The notes under the pieces are model-generated. The model was not told the origin of the DNA. It searched no databases and saw only the letters and a list, made by a program, of their open reading frames with translations. Below are positions 11,133 to 21,228 of a stretch of DNA of 64,000 nt, piece by piece. Numbering within the stretch: the first letter of the stretch is position 1; each line of letters starts with the position of its first letter. The stretch comes from Corynebacterium sp. Marseille-P3884 (GTDB taxonomy: Bacteria; Actinomycetota; Actinomycetes; Mycobacteriales; Mycobacteriaceae): positions 1 through 64,000 of the forward strand of contig NZ_JAGKSD010000010.1 in the NCBI RefSeq assembly GCF_017942225.1, in the 5' to 3' direction. A program made the position numbers and the translations under genes.

Positions 11133-12406
11133 CTCGCGAAACTGTCGGCACATCCGCGCTTCTCCACCTTCGGCATCATGTAGGAGTCATTCCTGACCGG
11201 CAGCGAGTGGTTGTAGGACACGTAGCGGCTGCCGTCCCCGAAGTCGAAGACGATCTCGTCTCCGTGACGGGTGATTTCGGCATAGCCCTCCGTGACCAGC
11301 GAGTGGCACGCAGAGCACAGCGGGATGAGGTTGTCCATGTCCGTCAGGCCACCATTGGCCCATTCCTGCATGTGGTGGAATTCCATGAAGCGCGTGTGCG
11401 TGCATCCCGGCATCGCGCACTGCCCGCCCCACATGGCCAGCAGGGAGCGGATCTGCCCATCCGTTGCCAAACGCGTCGAACGCCCCGCGTTAATGATCAA
11501 TCCGCGGTCATCGACCGTGTCCAGGCGCACCAGCGCGTTGGCGACGAGGTTCGCCAGCCCCTCCGACGCCACCCCTGCATTATTGGGAAGGTACGCTCGG
11601 CCATCCAGTGTCGCCATCACGCTGACCTGCGCGCCCGGCGCCCGGAGCTTGCTCTGCGGTTGCGACCTGACCGCGTTGACCATGCCCATCAGCGCGTGGA
11701 CCATCGCACGCCCCGTCGGCAAACCGAAGCCCGAAACGTCCTTCTTGGCCTGCATCTTCTCCTCTTCCTCCTCCTTCGCCTTGATGAGGGCATCCAGCTT
11801 GGCCGGGTCGACGTATCCGTCCTCCCCGATGAGCGAGGTCAGCTCCTCCTCGTTCGCCGCGAATGCGAGATGCCCGATCTTCAGCGCGGCGCAGAAGGCA
11901 TCCCCGTCGACGTGATTGAGCCGCGCCCAAAGCGTCAGGTCCCCGTCGTCTTCCTTCGCCATCCGCAGGTAGTACTCCTTTTTCGGCTTATCACCTCCGG
12001 CCTTTTCACGTCCGGCCAGCGCGCATTCCAGGCCGTTATGTCCCAGCTCCATCCCCTTTTCCACCAGCTCAACCTCATTCTCAGGCGTGAGATACTTGAG
12101 CAACAGCCGCAGCGCCGAGTAGCTCAAGTTCCCCGCTGCGAACATCTCCGCCAGATACGGAAAATTCAGCAGCTGCCGCGCCACGTACACATACTCGTGC
12201 GCCGACGACTCAGAGATCCCCAGACGGCGCATCAGCCACGTCGCCGTGCTGGACGCCCCACATTCCTGTGCGAGACTGCGACGGTCGAACTCCCCGATCA
12301 TCTCCAAGAGACCAGCCTTCGAACGCATCATCGAGCGATACCTATCAACAATCTCTTCGGCCAGCACTTCAGCCCTCAGCTCGGACCCTGCTTCCATCAC
12401 CAACAT
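11129..12406 (-). CDS. DUF222 / HNH endonuclease-domain protein
   Basis: 425 residues. Start chosen at ATG 12406 because a strong ribosome site GGGGGGA sits 3-9 nt upstream; the frame also runs further back to 12487 without support. The N-terminal two thirds is the DUF222 region, helical, with a long Lys/Glu run around 220-240. The C-terminal HNH nuclease motif is complete: CAMPGCTHTRFMEFHHMQEW, then an N in DNLIPLCSACH, i.e. two CxxC pairs around the His-Asn-His core. This is the actinobacterial 13E12 type of dispersed gene family. Its upstream region holds the palindromic repeat array at 12500-12730. Biological role unknown. Confidence 0.85.
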   Translation of the reverse strand: MLVMEAGSELRAEVLAEEIVDRYRSMMRSKAGLLEMIGEFDRRSLAQECGASSTATWLMRRLGISESSAHEYVYVARQLLNFPYLAEMFAAGNLSYSALRLLLKYLTPENEVELVEKGMELGHNGLECALAGREKAGGDKPKKEYYLRMAKEDDGDLTLWARLNHVDGDAFCAALKIGHLAFAANEEELTSLIGEDGYVDPAKLDALIKAKEEEEEKMQAKKDVSGFGLPTGRAMVHALMGMVNAVRSQPQSKLRAPGAQVSVMATLDGRAYLPNNAGVASEGLANLVANALVRLDTVDDRGLIINAGRSTRLATDGQIRSLLAMWGGQCAMPGCTHTRFMEFHHMQEWANGGLTDMDNLIPLCSACHSLVTEGYAEITRHGDEIVFDFGDGSRYVSYNHSLPVRNDSYMMPKVEKRGCADSFAS

Positions 12407-12499
12407 GATTCCCCCCAATGGTTGTTTGCTTTTGTTAAACGAACCATACAAAACGACTTGGACACACTCGCACAAGCGTTCGAACATACCTGGTCAGAG

Positions 12500-12730
12500 A
12501 CTCCGCAGTGCGGAGTTCCTGCACGTTTGCAAAGCGCTTATCGACGCCCCAAACAACCCCTTTAAAACGCCGACGTGCGGCACCGCCCCCGACTCCGCAC
12601 TGCGGAGTCCCTGCAGTTTCACAAACGCCTATCGACGCCAGCACCCCCTAAAACTCCGCACTGCGGAGTCCCTGCGGTTTCACAAACGCCTACCCACGCC
12701 AGCACCCCCTAAAACTCCGCACTGCGGAGT
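12500..12730. repeat. Tandem array carrying four 17-bp palindromes
   Basis: Four copies of ACTCCGCASTGCGGAGT (S = C or G; each perfect around a central base) lie at 12500-12516, 12592-12608, 12653-12669 and 12714-12730, with periods of 92, 61 and 61 bp. The last two units are almost identical over 61 bp. Each spacer contains a version of a sequence like GCYTATCGACGCC; the first is the exact dispersed 11-mer at 12536-12546. The array fills the gap between the HNH/DUF222 gene and the convergent end of the NRAMP gene. No gene is seen in 12407-12758. Confidence 0.9.
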
Positions 12731-12758
12731 CCCTGCGGATTTGAGACCCCCTAGAGCA

Positions 12759-13979
12759 CTAGAACAAGTCGATAAGCGTCATGCCTCCAAGGACGACGGT
12801 AATCACGAAAATGATGCCGCCGATGATGTTGGTCACTAGGCCGTTGACGTGATCGCCGAGGAGCTTCTTGTTGTTCATGGTGTAGAGCAGGAAGAAGGCG
12901 ACAACGGGCAGGAGGATGCCGTTGGCGGCCTGGGCAAGGATGATGACCTGCACTGGGTTGACGCCGGTGATGGCAATGATGGCGCCGACGATAACAACAG
13001 TGAGGTAGATGGCGCGGAATTTGTTGTCTGTCAGGTCACGGGACCAGCCCATGACTCCGCAGATGGCGTAGGCGGCGCCAAGGGGGCCGGCGACGGCAGA
13101 GGTCATGCCGGCGGCAAAGAGGCCGATGGCAAGGACCCAGGGGGCGACGTCGCCAAGCATGGGGCGAAGGGGGTCGGCGAGGTCGGCGGCAGACTCAGCC
13201 TCCAAACCCTGGCTGAACATCACGGTCGCGGCGGTGGTGAGAATGGCCAGCGTGATCAGGCCGCCGATGGAGATCGAGACGACGTTGTCCACGCGCGCCT
13301 TCTTCATAGCAAGGTCCTGCGGTTCATTGCCCCATTTCTCCTGCACCAGGTTGGAATGGAGGAAAACGTTGTACGGAACGACCGTGGTGCCAATCAGAGC
13401 GATGGCGGTCAAGGCTGCCCCAGCGGGCACTTCGGGAACGAAGATGCCGTGGAGAAGCGCGCCAACATCGGGCTTCACGGCCACAGCGGTGACGAGGAAG
13501 ACGCCGACAAGAATGATCACCAGCGCAGTCATGAAGCGCTCGAAGAATTTATAACTGCCAGTGAGCAGCAGCAGGACGAGCACAGCGGCGATGATGCCGG
13601 AGAGGACGGGGACTGGAAGGTGGGTCACGTCGCTAAGCGCGAGTGCTGTGCCCGTCGTGTCGCCACCCGCGTACGCCGCGCCGCCGATGCCGATGGCCGT
13701 GACAATGAGCACGATCATGAAGAGCTTGGCCACGGGCGATTCGAAGGTCGCGCGCATCGCTTCGCCCGTGCTTATTTTGCCCATCAATCCCAGGCGGGCG
13801 GACATTTCCTGCAGGATGATCGTGGCGATGATGGAAAACACGATCGCCCAGCTCAGCGCGAAGCCGAAACTTGCGCCAGTGACTGTGGCGGTGGTGACGG
13901 TGCCCGGCCCGATGAATGAGGCACTGATGAGAAGCCCGGGGCCGAGCCATGCGGAGCGTTGTTTCTTGGCGGTGGACAT
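12759..13979 (-). CDS. NRAMP-family divalent metal transporter, non-canonical
   Basis: 406 residues with about 11 membrane helices and the general NRAMP (SLC11) pattern. The metal site is unusual: helix 1 has GPGTVTTATVTG where canonical proteins have DPGN, and helix 6 has VVPYNVFLHSNLV where they have MPHN. So the Asp and Asn of helix 1 and the Met and His of helix 6 are all replaced. It may transport something other than Mn2+/Fe2+, or use other ligands. The ribosome site AGGAGA precedes the ATG at 13979. A short inverted repeat CACTTT...AAAGTG (14019-14037) lies upstream. Confidence 0.82.
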   Translation of the reverse strand: MSTAKKQRSAWLGPGLLISASFIGPGTVTTATVTGASFGFALSWAIVFSIIATIILQEMSARLGLMGKISTGEAMRATFESPVAKLFMIVLIVTAIGIGGAAYAGGDTTGTALALSDVTHLPVPVLSGIIAAVLVLLLLTGSYKFFERFMTALVIILVGVFLVTAVAVKPDVGALLHGIFVPEVPAGAALTAIALIGTTVVPYNVFLHSNLVQEKWGNEPQDLAMKKARVDNVVSISIGGLITLAILTTAATVMFSQGLEAESAADLADPLRPMLGDVAPWVLAIGLFAAGMTSAVAGPLGAAYAICGVMGWSRDLTDNKFRAIYLTVVIVGAIIAITGVNPVQVIILAQAANGILLPVVAFFLLYTMNNKKLLGDHVNGLVTNIIGGIIFVITVVLGGMTLIDLF

Positions 13980-14037
13980 GAGACCTGTCTCCTATCGCTA
14001 GTGACATGTGCTCCACATCACTTTATGTGAGAAAGTG

Positions 14038-14646
14038 TCAGCAGTCCTCCATATCCGCGAAAGCTTCCTCGACCGAGTCGTGCTCCTCGCGGGATTCTTC
14101 CCACACTTCCTTGGCGGCAGACAAGTTCACGGCGGCAATAATCGCGCCGACGATGATGTCGAACCAGCCAGTCGCCCACACGAAAGTGAGCAGGCCGGCG
14201 ACGATGATGAGGATGTTGGCCAACGCGTCGTTACGCGCGGCGAGCCATGCGCCGGTGGCCAGGGAGGACCCTTCGTTGCGCAGGCGCAGCAAGATCACGG
14301 CGCAGATCAGGTTCACCGCGAGCGCGCCTACAGCCACACCGGTCAGCCCCTCAGGCGAGGGTGGCTCCGGGTTCACGATCTTGAGCACGACGGTCACGAT
14401 CGCGGCGATCGCGGGGATCAGGATCAGGGCGGCGAGCACGGAGCCCGCTCTACGACGGCGCGCCGCCGACCACGCCACCGCGAAGAACACCAGCATGTTG
14501 ATTGCGGTGTCCTCGAGGAAGTCCGCCGAGTCGGCAAAAAGAGACGCCGATCCGATCGCGATGGCCGCTGCGAACTCGACGAAGAAATAGCCGAAGTTCA
14601 GCAGCGCCACGATCAGAACGGCGCGGCGAATACGCTGTTCAGTCAT
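14038..14646 (-). CDS. Cation diffusion facilitator (CDF)-like membrane protein
   Basis: 202 residues, about six membrane helices. Helix 2 carries FADSADFLEDTAIN and helix 5 ARNDALANILIIVAG, the positions where CDF exporters place their metal-binding Asp/His pairs; here the sites are Asp/Glu/Asn rather than His. The cytoplasmic C-terminal metal-sensing domain is missing and replaced by a short acidic tail ending in Cys, so it is shorter than usual (about 300). Substrate unknown. It ends 3 nt before the ectC stop region on the same strand, so ectC may be expressed with it. Confidence 0.72.
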   Translation of the reverse strand: MTEQRIRRAVLIVALLNFGYFFVEFAAAIAIGSASLFADSADFLEDTAINMLVFFAVAWSAARRRRAGSVLAALILIPAIAAIVTVVLKIVNPEPPSPEGLTGVAVGALAVNLICAVILLRLRNEGSSLATGAWLAARNDALANILIIVAGLLTFVWATGWFDIIVGAIIAAVNLSAAKEVWEESREEHDSVEEAFADMEDC

Positions 14647-14648
14647 GT

Positions 14649-15023
14649 TTAGTAGGAGCTAAAGCCATCCTCAGACAGGGAATGCTTCTCATCGCCGGTG
14701 ATCGCCGGGTTGAACACGGAGACCAGGATCAGGTCCTCGTCCTTACCGCCGCGCAGGTAGTGGGCGTCGTGCTCGTCGAGGACGTAAAAGGTGCCCGGGG
14801 TGATCGGGTAGACATTGCCCTCAGTGTCCTCAACCTCGCCGGAGCCGCCGATGCAGTAGCAGGCCTCGAGGTGGTTGCGGTACTGCAGCTTCGACTCGGT
14901 GCCGGCACGCACGACGGTGTGAGCAACGGCATAACCCATATTGTCCTTGGCGGTCAGCAGGCGCTCGGAGGTGCCGCCACCCCACTCAACAGTCTCGACA
15001 TCGTCACGGGAACGAATAAACAT
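14649..15023 (-). CDS. ectC: L-ectoine synthase EctC (solitary)
   Basis: 124 residues, cupin fold. EctC closes N-gamma-acetyl-diaminobutyrate to the osmolyte ectoine. Conserved parts are visible: start [43 protein letters not shown] (iron/substrate site with Glu, Tyr), [18 protein letters not shown], and [11 protein letters not shown]. Length is normal (about 130). ectA, ectB, ectD and ask_ect are not beside it; the next gene is a CDF-like transporter. Solitary ectC genes are known in some bacteria that import ectoines or their precursors. A BCCT transporter lies 3 kb away. Ribosome site AAGGAG precedes the ATG. Confidence 0.92.
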   Translation of the reverse strand: MFIRSRDDVETVEWGGGTSERLLTAKDNMGYAVAHTVVRAGTESKLQYRNHLEACYCIGGSGEVEDTEGNVYPITPGTFYVLDEHDAHYLRGGKDEDLILVSVFNPAITGDEKHSLSEDGFSSY

Positions 15024-15072
15024 AAACTCTCCTTAACTAAATCGGTTGCTCTATCCACGCTAAAGGAATTTC

Positions 15073-15576
15073 GTGTACGGCGAGGCGCGTATGGTCGGGA
15101 TCATGATCCTTGCCATCATTCTCGCGGAGATCGCGTACTGGCTCTGCTTGTTCGGCGGGATGGCCCTGCGCTACGTGTTCAGGCTCCCAAAAACGGGATA
15201 CGCCCTGCTGGTAGCCACCATCCCGATCAATTTCGTGCTACTCATCTACACGTTTTGGAGCATCGCGGACATGCGCTGGGCAAATTTCTTTCATGGGCTC
15301 GGCGCGTTCTATGCGGTTTTCGCCATCGCTTTTGGCAAGGACCTCATCCAGGCAATGGACCACAAGTGGCGTGGCACTTCGGACGTGAGCGGCAAGGGAT
15401 TCGACCTCACCCGTTGTGTCATCGCATGCGTGATCACGATCGTGATTTTGGCGGCGATGATCACGCTCACGGGTCTTGCGGGCAGTTTCTGGTTGATCTA
15501 CTGGATCATCGCGGTCGCTTTCATTCCGTTGTTCTGGTGGGCGATCGATAAATGGCAGCAAAGAAGGAAAGCATGA
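15073..15576 (+). CDS. Uncharacterised membrane protein coupled to thiO
   Basis: 167 residues with four to five hydrophobic helices (about 10-30, 38-58, 62-85, 113-135, 138-160). The GTG start at 15073 has AAAGGAA 4-10 nt upstream; ATGs at 15091 and 15103 are alternatives. I recognise no family. The stop overlaps the chosen thiO start (ATGA), so the gene is translationally coupled to thiO-thiS-thiG and may take part in thiamine or thiazole metabolism or transport, but that is inference from position only. Confidence 0.7.
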   Translation: MYGEARMVGIMILAIILAEIAYWLCLFGGMALRYVFRLPKTGYALLVATIPINFVLLIYTFWSIADMRWANFFHGLGAFYAVFAIAFGKDLIQAMDHKWRGTSDVSGKGFDLTRCVIACVITIVILAAMITLTGLAGSFWLIYWIIAVAFIPLFWWAIDKWQQRRKA

Positions 15577-16654
15577 AGGTTGCAGTAATCGGCGGGGGCA
15601 TTATCGGCTTATCGACGGCGCTTCGTCTCGCCGACGGCGGCCACTCCGTCACGGTGTACGACCCGGAGCCTGCCAGCGGCGCGACCTGGCACGCGGGCGG
15701 GATGCTCGCACCGGCGGCAGAGGTGGTGTACAAGCAGGACCCGCTGTTTCCGCTGATGATCGCGGCCGGAAAGTGGTACCCGGAGCTGATCGAGCTCACA
15801 CAGAAGTACACGGACTCCCCCACTGGCTACCGCACTGACGGAACGCTGGTGGTGGCGAAAGACCGGGCTGACAAGACGCACCTGGAGGAATTGCAGGCCT
15901 ACCAGGAGCTCCACGGGATGACCACGGAGAGAGTCACTACGCGGGAGGCGCGGAAGCTGGAGGGCGCGCTGGCGCCGTCGATAAGCGGTGCCGTGCATAT
16001 CCCCGGCGACCACCAGGTCCGTCCACGGCTGTTCGCTAACGCCCTGCAGGATGCGTGCGCCAACGCCGGTGTCGAGTTCGTGGCGGAGGCCGTGAAAGAT
16101 GTCAACGACGTCGACGCCGAGCAGGTCGTGCTGGCCAACGGGCTCGGCGCGCGCGAGACGACGGGCTGGTTCGACGGCGAGAATCCGCTGAAGCTGCGCC
16201 CGGTCTACGGCGACATGGTGGAGCTGCGCGTGCCGGAGCATCAGCGGCCGCTGATCGACCATGTGATTCGCGGTTTCGTCGAAGACCGGCCGATTTATCT
16301 GATTCCGCGCGAGGACGGCACGCTCACGATCGGGGCGACGACGCGCGAGGACGATCGGGCGCAACCTCAAGCGGGCGGCGTGCTGCAACTGCTGCGCGAC
16401 GCCAGCGAGATCGTGCCCGGCATTGAGGATTGCGATTTCATCGAAACGCACGTCGGCGCGCGCCCCGGTTCGCCGGATGACCTGCCGTATCTCGGCCGGG
16501 TCAGCGACCGCGTCGTGGTGTCCACCGGCTATTTCCGCCACGGCATTCTGCTCGCCGCCATGGGCGCGAAGTGCGGGGCCGCGCTGGTCGAAGGTGCACA
16601 GCCACCCGTAGAGTTGGAAGCCTGTGATCCCCTGCGTCATTCAAGGAGGAACTA

Positions 16655-16655
<1 letters not shown>
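15573..16655 (+). CDS. thiO: Glycine oxidase ThiO
   Basis: 360 residues from the ATG at 15573, which has GAAGGAAA just upstream; an ATG at 15552 would add 7 residues and overlap more. FAD-dependent oxidase giving dehydroglycine for the thiazole ring. The dinucleotide-binding motif VAVIGGGIIGLSTA is at the N terminus, GATWHAGGMLAPAAE (about 36-50) is typical of ThiO, and the C-terminal STGYFRHGILLAAMGA closes the FAD site. It overlaps the start of thiS (TAATG). Two motif copies lie inside (15607 and 15974), in opposite orientations and different reading phases. Confidence 0.93.
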
Positions 16656-17643
<988 letters not shown>

Positions 17644-17699
17644 TTCTGCTAGTAGTGGACTGTGACACCCGTCACTACTTCCCTCAAGGAGTCCACACC

Positions 17700-18110
17700 A
17701 TGAAGCGCATCACCTCCATCCTCGCCTCGGCGGCCCTGGCGACCGTCGCCCTCGCCCCGCAGGCGGCTGCTGCTCCGCAGTTCGTTGCCAATTCCGACAA
17801 CTCCGTCCGTTGCGCCCTGTACGACGGCGAGACCCTCTGCGTGAGCGACCGCGCACGCAAGTCCCAGCCACAGTGCAACCCCAAGGGCGAGCTGATCCCG
17901 GCCGTGTCCATCCAGCGCAAGTGGGTTGGCACCAAGTGCTGGAACCAGGGCTTCGAGCGCCAGCCGAGCCGTCTCCAGCCGTTCCAGGTCTACAACCACG
18001 GCAACCGGGTCGTCTTCGCCAGCCCCACTGGCGACCTGTACGTCCTGGATATGGCAAAGCCGGCGCTGGTTCGCGCCGGCGGTGTCAATGCGGTTCTGTT
18101 CTCGCTCTAG
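17700..18110 (+). CDS. Small secreted protein of unknown function
   Basis: 136 residues. Start chosen at ATG 17700 (preceded by TCAAGGAGTCC) because it gives a clean signal peptide: MKR, hydrophobic Ala/Leu core, cleavage expected after AQAAA-like residues near 24. The mature part has four cysteines in two likely pairs and is rich in Asn, Arg and Val; no catalytic motif seen. I do not recognise the family. Its stop overlaps the BCCT stop by 4 nt (convergent). Confidence 0.75.
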   Translation: MKRITSILASAALATVALAPQAAAAPQFVANSDNSVRCALYDGETLCVSDRARKSQPQCNPKGELIPAVSIQRKWVGTKCWNQGFERQPSRLQPFQVYNHGNRVVFASPTGDLYVLDMAKPALVRAGGVNAVLFSL

Positions 18111-19822
18111 TTCTTCTCCGTCTCGTCCTCGTCCGTTGCCTCGGTGAGCACGCTCTCGGTGAGGCGCCATGAGCCTTCCTCGTGGTCGTACTCGAGCTCG
18201 GGACGGTCGATCTCGTTGCCCTCTTCGTCATAACCCGGCGCAGGCTTGGCGTCTGCCTCTTCGTATTTCTCCGCAGTGTCGGTCTTCTCCCACTGGCGGG
18301 AACGGAAGCGGCGTGCAGCCGCGGAATCGTCGCTCATCGCCTTCACCAACGAGAACATCATGATGAAGTAGACGATGAAGAACGGCAGGGCGATGATGAT
18401 CACCACTTCCTGCAGCGCCTGGATGCCGGAATCGTTGATGAACAGCAGCGCGGCTGTCACCACGCCGACGGCGACGGCCCAAGCGACGCGGTAATACCTC
18501 GGCGTGACTTCTTCCTCACCAGTGGTGAACATGTCCATCACCAGGGCAGCAGAGTCGATCGACGTGACGAAGTAGAAGATGATCACCGCCAGCGCTACCG
18601 CGCCGCTGACGAAGTACAGCGGGTACTGCGCCAACAGGGTGAACAACGCCTGCGGGGTCTCCCCGTCTTCCACGACGGGGCCGGTGAGCACGCCCGGATC
18701 ATTCGTCTCGACGTCGATCGCCGTGCGGCCGAAGGTGGCGAACCAGATGATGTCAAAGACCGCCGGAAGCAAGATCGTGCCGGCAATGAACTGGCGCACG
18801 GTGCGGCCGCGGGAAATGCGGGCAAAGAACATGCCCACGTACGGCGACCAACAGATTGTCCACGCCCAGTAGAACGCGGTCCAGGTGGCGTGCCAGCCCG
18901 GGTTGTCGTTGTAGGAGTCGACCCAGAACATCAGCTCCGGCAGCGACGACACGTAGATGCCGAAGGACTCGGTGAGGTGCTCGATGATCTTCAGCGTCGG
19001 TCCCACGACGAACAGGAAGACCAGCAGCACAATCGAGCCGATGATATTCAGGTTCGACAGGAGCTTCACGCCCTTGTCTAGGCCGGTGGCCACCGACACG
19101 GAAGCGCAGACGGTGATGAAGATGATCACGGCCAGCTCCACCCAGGTCACCAGCGGAACATCCCACAGAATGTTCAGGCCCGCGCTGATCTGCAGCACGC
19201 CCAGGCCGACGGAGACGGCGAGGCCGAAGACGGTGCCGATGATGCCGATGGCGTCGAGAAGCTTGCCCGGCCACTCGTACACCTTCGAGCCGAGCAGCGG
19301 CGAGAAGATCGACGAGTAGCGCGCTGGCATCTTGCGCTTGTAGATGAAGTACCCCATGGCCAGGCCCGGCAGCGTGAAGATCACCCACATGTGAATACCG
19401 AAGTGGTAGTAGGTGAACTCGAACGCCTGACGGATGGCCTCACGGCTCATCGATTCATACTCGCCGCGCGGCGGGTTATACGCGTGGTGCAACGGTTCCG
19501 CGGCACCCCAGAACAGCAGCGTCGCACCCATGCCGGCGGCGAACAGCATGGAGAACCACACGGGCAAGGAGTACTCGGGCTCGTCATCGTCGTCGCCGAG
19601 GCGGTAGTTGCCGAAGCGAGACACAAACAAGACGATCAAGAAGATGAACACCGCGGACACGCCGCCGATGTACAGCCACGCGAAATTGTCCATCATCCAG
19701 GTGGACACGGTGGAATACAGTTCGCGGGCGCGTTCACCGAAACCGATGGTGAGCGCCACGAAAGCGACGATGAATCCGACGGAGGTAAAGAAGATCAGTG
19801 GATCAGCGCGAAATTTGCGCAT
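18107..19822 (-). CDS. BCCT-family osmolyte transporter
   Basis: 571 residues, 12 helices. The glycine-rich helix-3 stretch GMGATLLFWGAAEPLHH and the helix-8 signature FYWAWTICWSPYVGMFFARISRGR are both present, the latter containing the aromatic substrate box of BetP-like Na+/betaine or ectoine symporters. The C-terminal cytoplasmic tail (about 500-571) is long and strongly acidic, as in the osmosensing members. Betaine, ectoine or carnitine cannot be told apart here; the solitary ectC 3 kb away makes an ectoine-related substrate possible. Divergent from thiF. Confidence 0.92.
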   Translation of the reverse strand: MRKFRADPLIFFTSVGFIVAFVALTIGFGERARELYSTVSTWMMDNFAWLYIGGVSAVFIFLIVLFVSRFGNYRLGDDDDEPEYSLPVWFSMLFAAGMGATLLFWGAAEPLHHAYNPPRGEYESMSREAIRQAFEFTYYHFGIHMWVIFTLPGLAMGYFIYKRKMPARYSSIFSPLLGSKVYEWPGKLLDAIGIIGTVFGLAVSVGLGVLQISAGLNILWDVPLVTWVELAVIIFITVCASVSVATGLDKGVKLLSNLNIIGSIVLLVFLFVVGPTLKIIEHLTESFGIYVSSLPELMFWVDSYNDNPGWHATWTAFYWAWTICWSPYVGMFFARISRGRTVRQFIAGTILLPAVFDIIWFATFGRTAIDVETNDPGVLTGPVVEDGETPQALFTLLAQYPLYFVSGAVALAVIIFYFVTSIDSAALVMDMFTTGEEEVTPRYYRVAWAVAVGVVTAALLFINDSGIQALQEVVIIIALPFFIVYFIMMFSLVKAMSDDSAAARRFRSRQWEKTDTAEKYEEADAKPAPGYDEEGNEIDRPELEYDHEEGSWRLTESVLTEATDEDETEKN

Positions 19823-19896
19823 GGGAATCGGCCCCGAATCATAGGTGGGCGGGCATTAGTGTCCCAAGAAAGCTTAGGCCATTAAAGTGGACGGGT

Positions 19897-21000
19897 GTGA
19901 TTTCTCTTCCCGAGCAAGAATTGCGCCGTACCGCCCGCCAGATGAATCTGCCCGGCTTCGGGCCCGAGCAACAAGAAGCGCTACATAGCGCGAAAGTGCT
20001 GGTCATCGGAGCGGGAGGGCTCGGGTGCCCGATCATGCAGACGCTCGCGGCGACAGGAGTCGGGCATATTTCGCTTATCGACGACGACGTGGTCGACCTT
20101 ACTAATATTCACCGCCAGATCCTCTTCGGGGCCTCCGATGTGGGCAGGAAGAAGACCGAAGTGGCCGCAGAGCGACTGCGTGAGCTGCAGCCCGGCATCG
20201 ACGTGACCACGATCGACGGCCGAATGGATGCCTCGAATGCAGTGGAGCTGCTCGAGGGTATCGATGTGCTCATTGACGGCTCGGACACCTTCGCCACCAA
20301 ATTCATGGCAGCCGACGCCGCCGAGATCACCGGCACTCCCCTCGTGTGGGGGTCGGTGCTGCGCTACCGCGGCGACGTGGCGCTGTGGTGGTCCGGCCCC
20401 GGCGCACCGGACGACGGCGTGGGCATGCGCGACCTCTACCCCGACCAGCCCGACGCGGATTCCGTGCCCGACTGCGCCACCGCCGGTGTGTTGGGCGTGA
20501 CCACGAGCGTGGTCGGCGGACTCATGTCCACCGAGGTGATCAAATTCCTGACCGGGGTCGGTGAGGCGACTGTGGGCACACTCCACATGTACGACGCTCT
20601 GACCACCCAGATCCGCCGCTTCGATGTCCGGCGCGACCCCGGCCGCGAGCTGGTCACCGCTTTCGCCGACTATGAAGGCGCGGCGTGCGCTGTGCCCGAT
20701 AACGGGAGCGAGGAGCTCCTGGAGGCCGTCGCGACGGGAGCCGCCGTCGCACTCGACGTGCGGGAAGAGCACGAGAAGGCCATCAAGGACATTTCAGCTG
20801 CCAGGGCCGAGCACATCCCGACCTCTGCTGACCCGCAGCTCGGCGTTGACTTCATCGACTCTCTCCCCGAAGGCACCGATGTGGTGGTGTATTGCGCATC
20901 GGGGAAGAGGTCGCAGGGGTTCGTCGATAAGCACGCAGCTCATGCTGACGCGCGGAACGTGACGCTGACGAGCCTGCCTGGCGGCGTGAACGCGCTCTAG
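19897..21000 (+). CDS. thiF: ThiS adenylyltransferase ThiF with rhodanese domain
   Basis: 367 residues from the GTG at 19897; a -10-like TAAAGT lies 8 nt upstream, so the message may be leaderless. Residues 1-250 form the E1-like domain: ATP site GAGGLGCPIM, the IDDDVVDLTNIHRQ segment with the arginine finger, and VPDCATAGVLG with the conserved Cys. Residues 270-367 form a rhodanese domain with active-site loop YCASGKRS. It activates ThiS; the fused rhodanese may supply sulfur. Two motif copies, 20073 and 20922, in opposite orientations. Confidence 0.92.
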   Translation: MISLPEQELRRTARQMNLPGFGPEQQEALHSAKVLVIGAGGLGCPIMQTLAATGVGHISLIDDDVVDLTNIHRQILFGASDVGRKKTEVAAERLRELQPGIDVTTIDGRMDASNAVELLEGIDVLIDGSDTFATKFMAADAAEITGTPLVWGSVLRYRGDVALWWSGPGAPDDGVGMRDLYPDQPDADSVPDCATAGVLGVTTSVVGGLMSTEVIKFLTGVGEATVGTLHMYDALTTQIRRFDVRRDPGRELVTAFADYEGAACAVPDNGSEELLEAVATGAAVALDVREEHEKAIKDISAARAEHIPTSADPQLGVDFIDSLPEGTDVVVYCASGKRSQGFVDKHAAHADARNVTLTSLPGGVNAL

Positions 21001-21167
21001 CGTTTCGCGCGGAAGTACAACGTGCCCGCGAGCGACGAGCAGACGGCCGAGCCGACGAGCACGAGGATGGTGTACAGAATTCCTGTGACACCGAGCTGGC
21101 TCAAAATGAAACCGGTGAGCAGTGCACCGATGACGGCTCCGACGATTGCGACGATCCAACGACCCAT
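20997..21167 (-). CDS. Small membrane protein, GlsB/YeaQ/YmgE-like
   Basis: 56 residues from ATG 21167, which has AAAGGAG 7 nt upstream; the in-frame codons up to 21200 lack a ribosome site. Two hydrophobic helices with small residues (IVAIVGAVIGALLTGF and ILVLVGSAVCSSLAG) resemble the transglycosylase-associated/YeaQ family, found with stress genes. The resemblance is weak at this size. Convergent with thiF, overlapping its stop codon by 4 nt. Confidence 0.65.
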   Translation of the reverse strand: MGRWIVAIVGAVIGALLTGFILSQLGVTGILYTILVLVGSAVCSSLAGTLYFRAKR

Positions 21168-21228
21168 TGTTTTCTCCTTTTCACGGTAAGCGCCCACCAT
21201 CGTAGGAGAAACGGGCTAGCGTTGGGGC

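Noticed and set aside
8787..11153. 788-codon open frame antisense through hisN, thiE and in part the protease
   Set aside because: It crosses three well-supported genes in other frames; no start signal or motif of its own.
12500..12730. CRISPR array
   Set aside because: Spacers between the palindromes are copies of each other, only four units, and no cas genes are in the window.
17650..17678. Factor-independent terminator after thiG
   Set aside because: Only a 7-bp inverted repeat with a 15-nt loop and no T-run; it may equally belong to the promoter of the secreted-protein gene.
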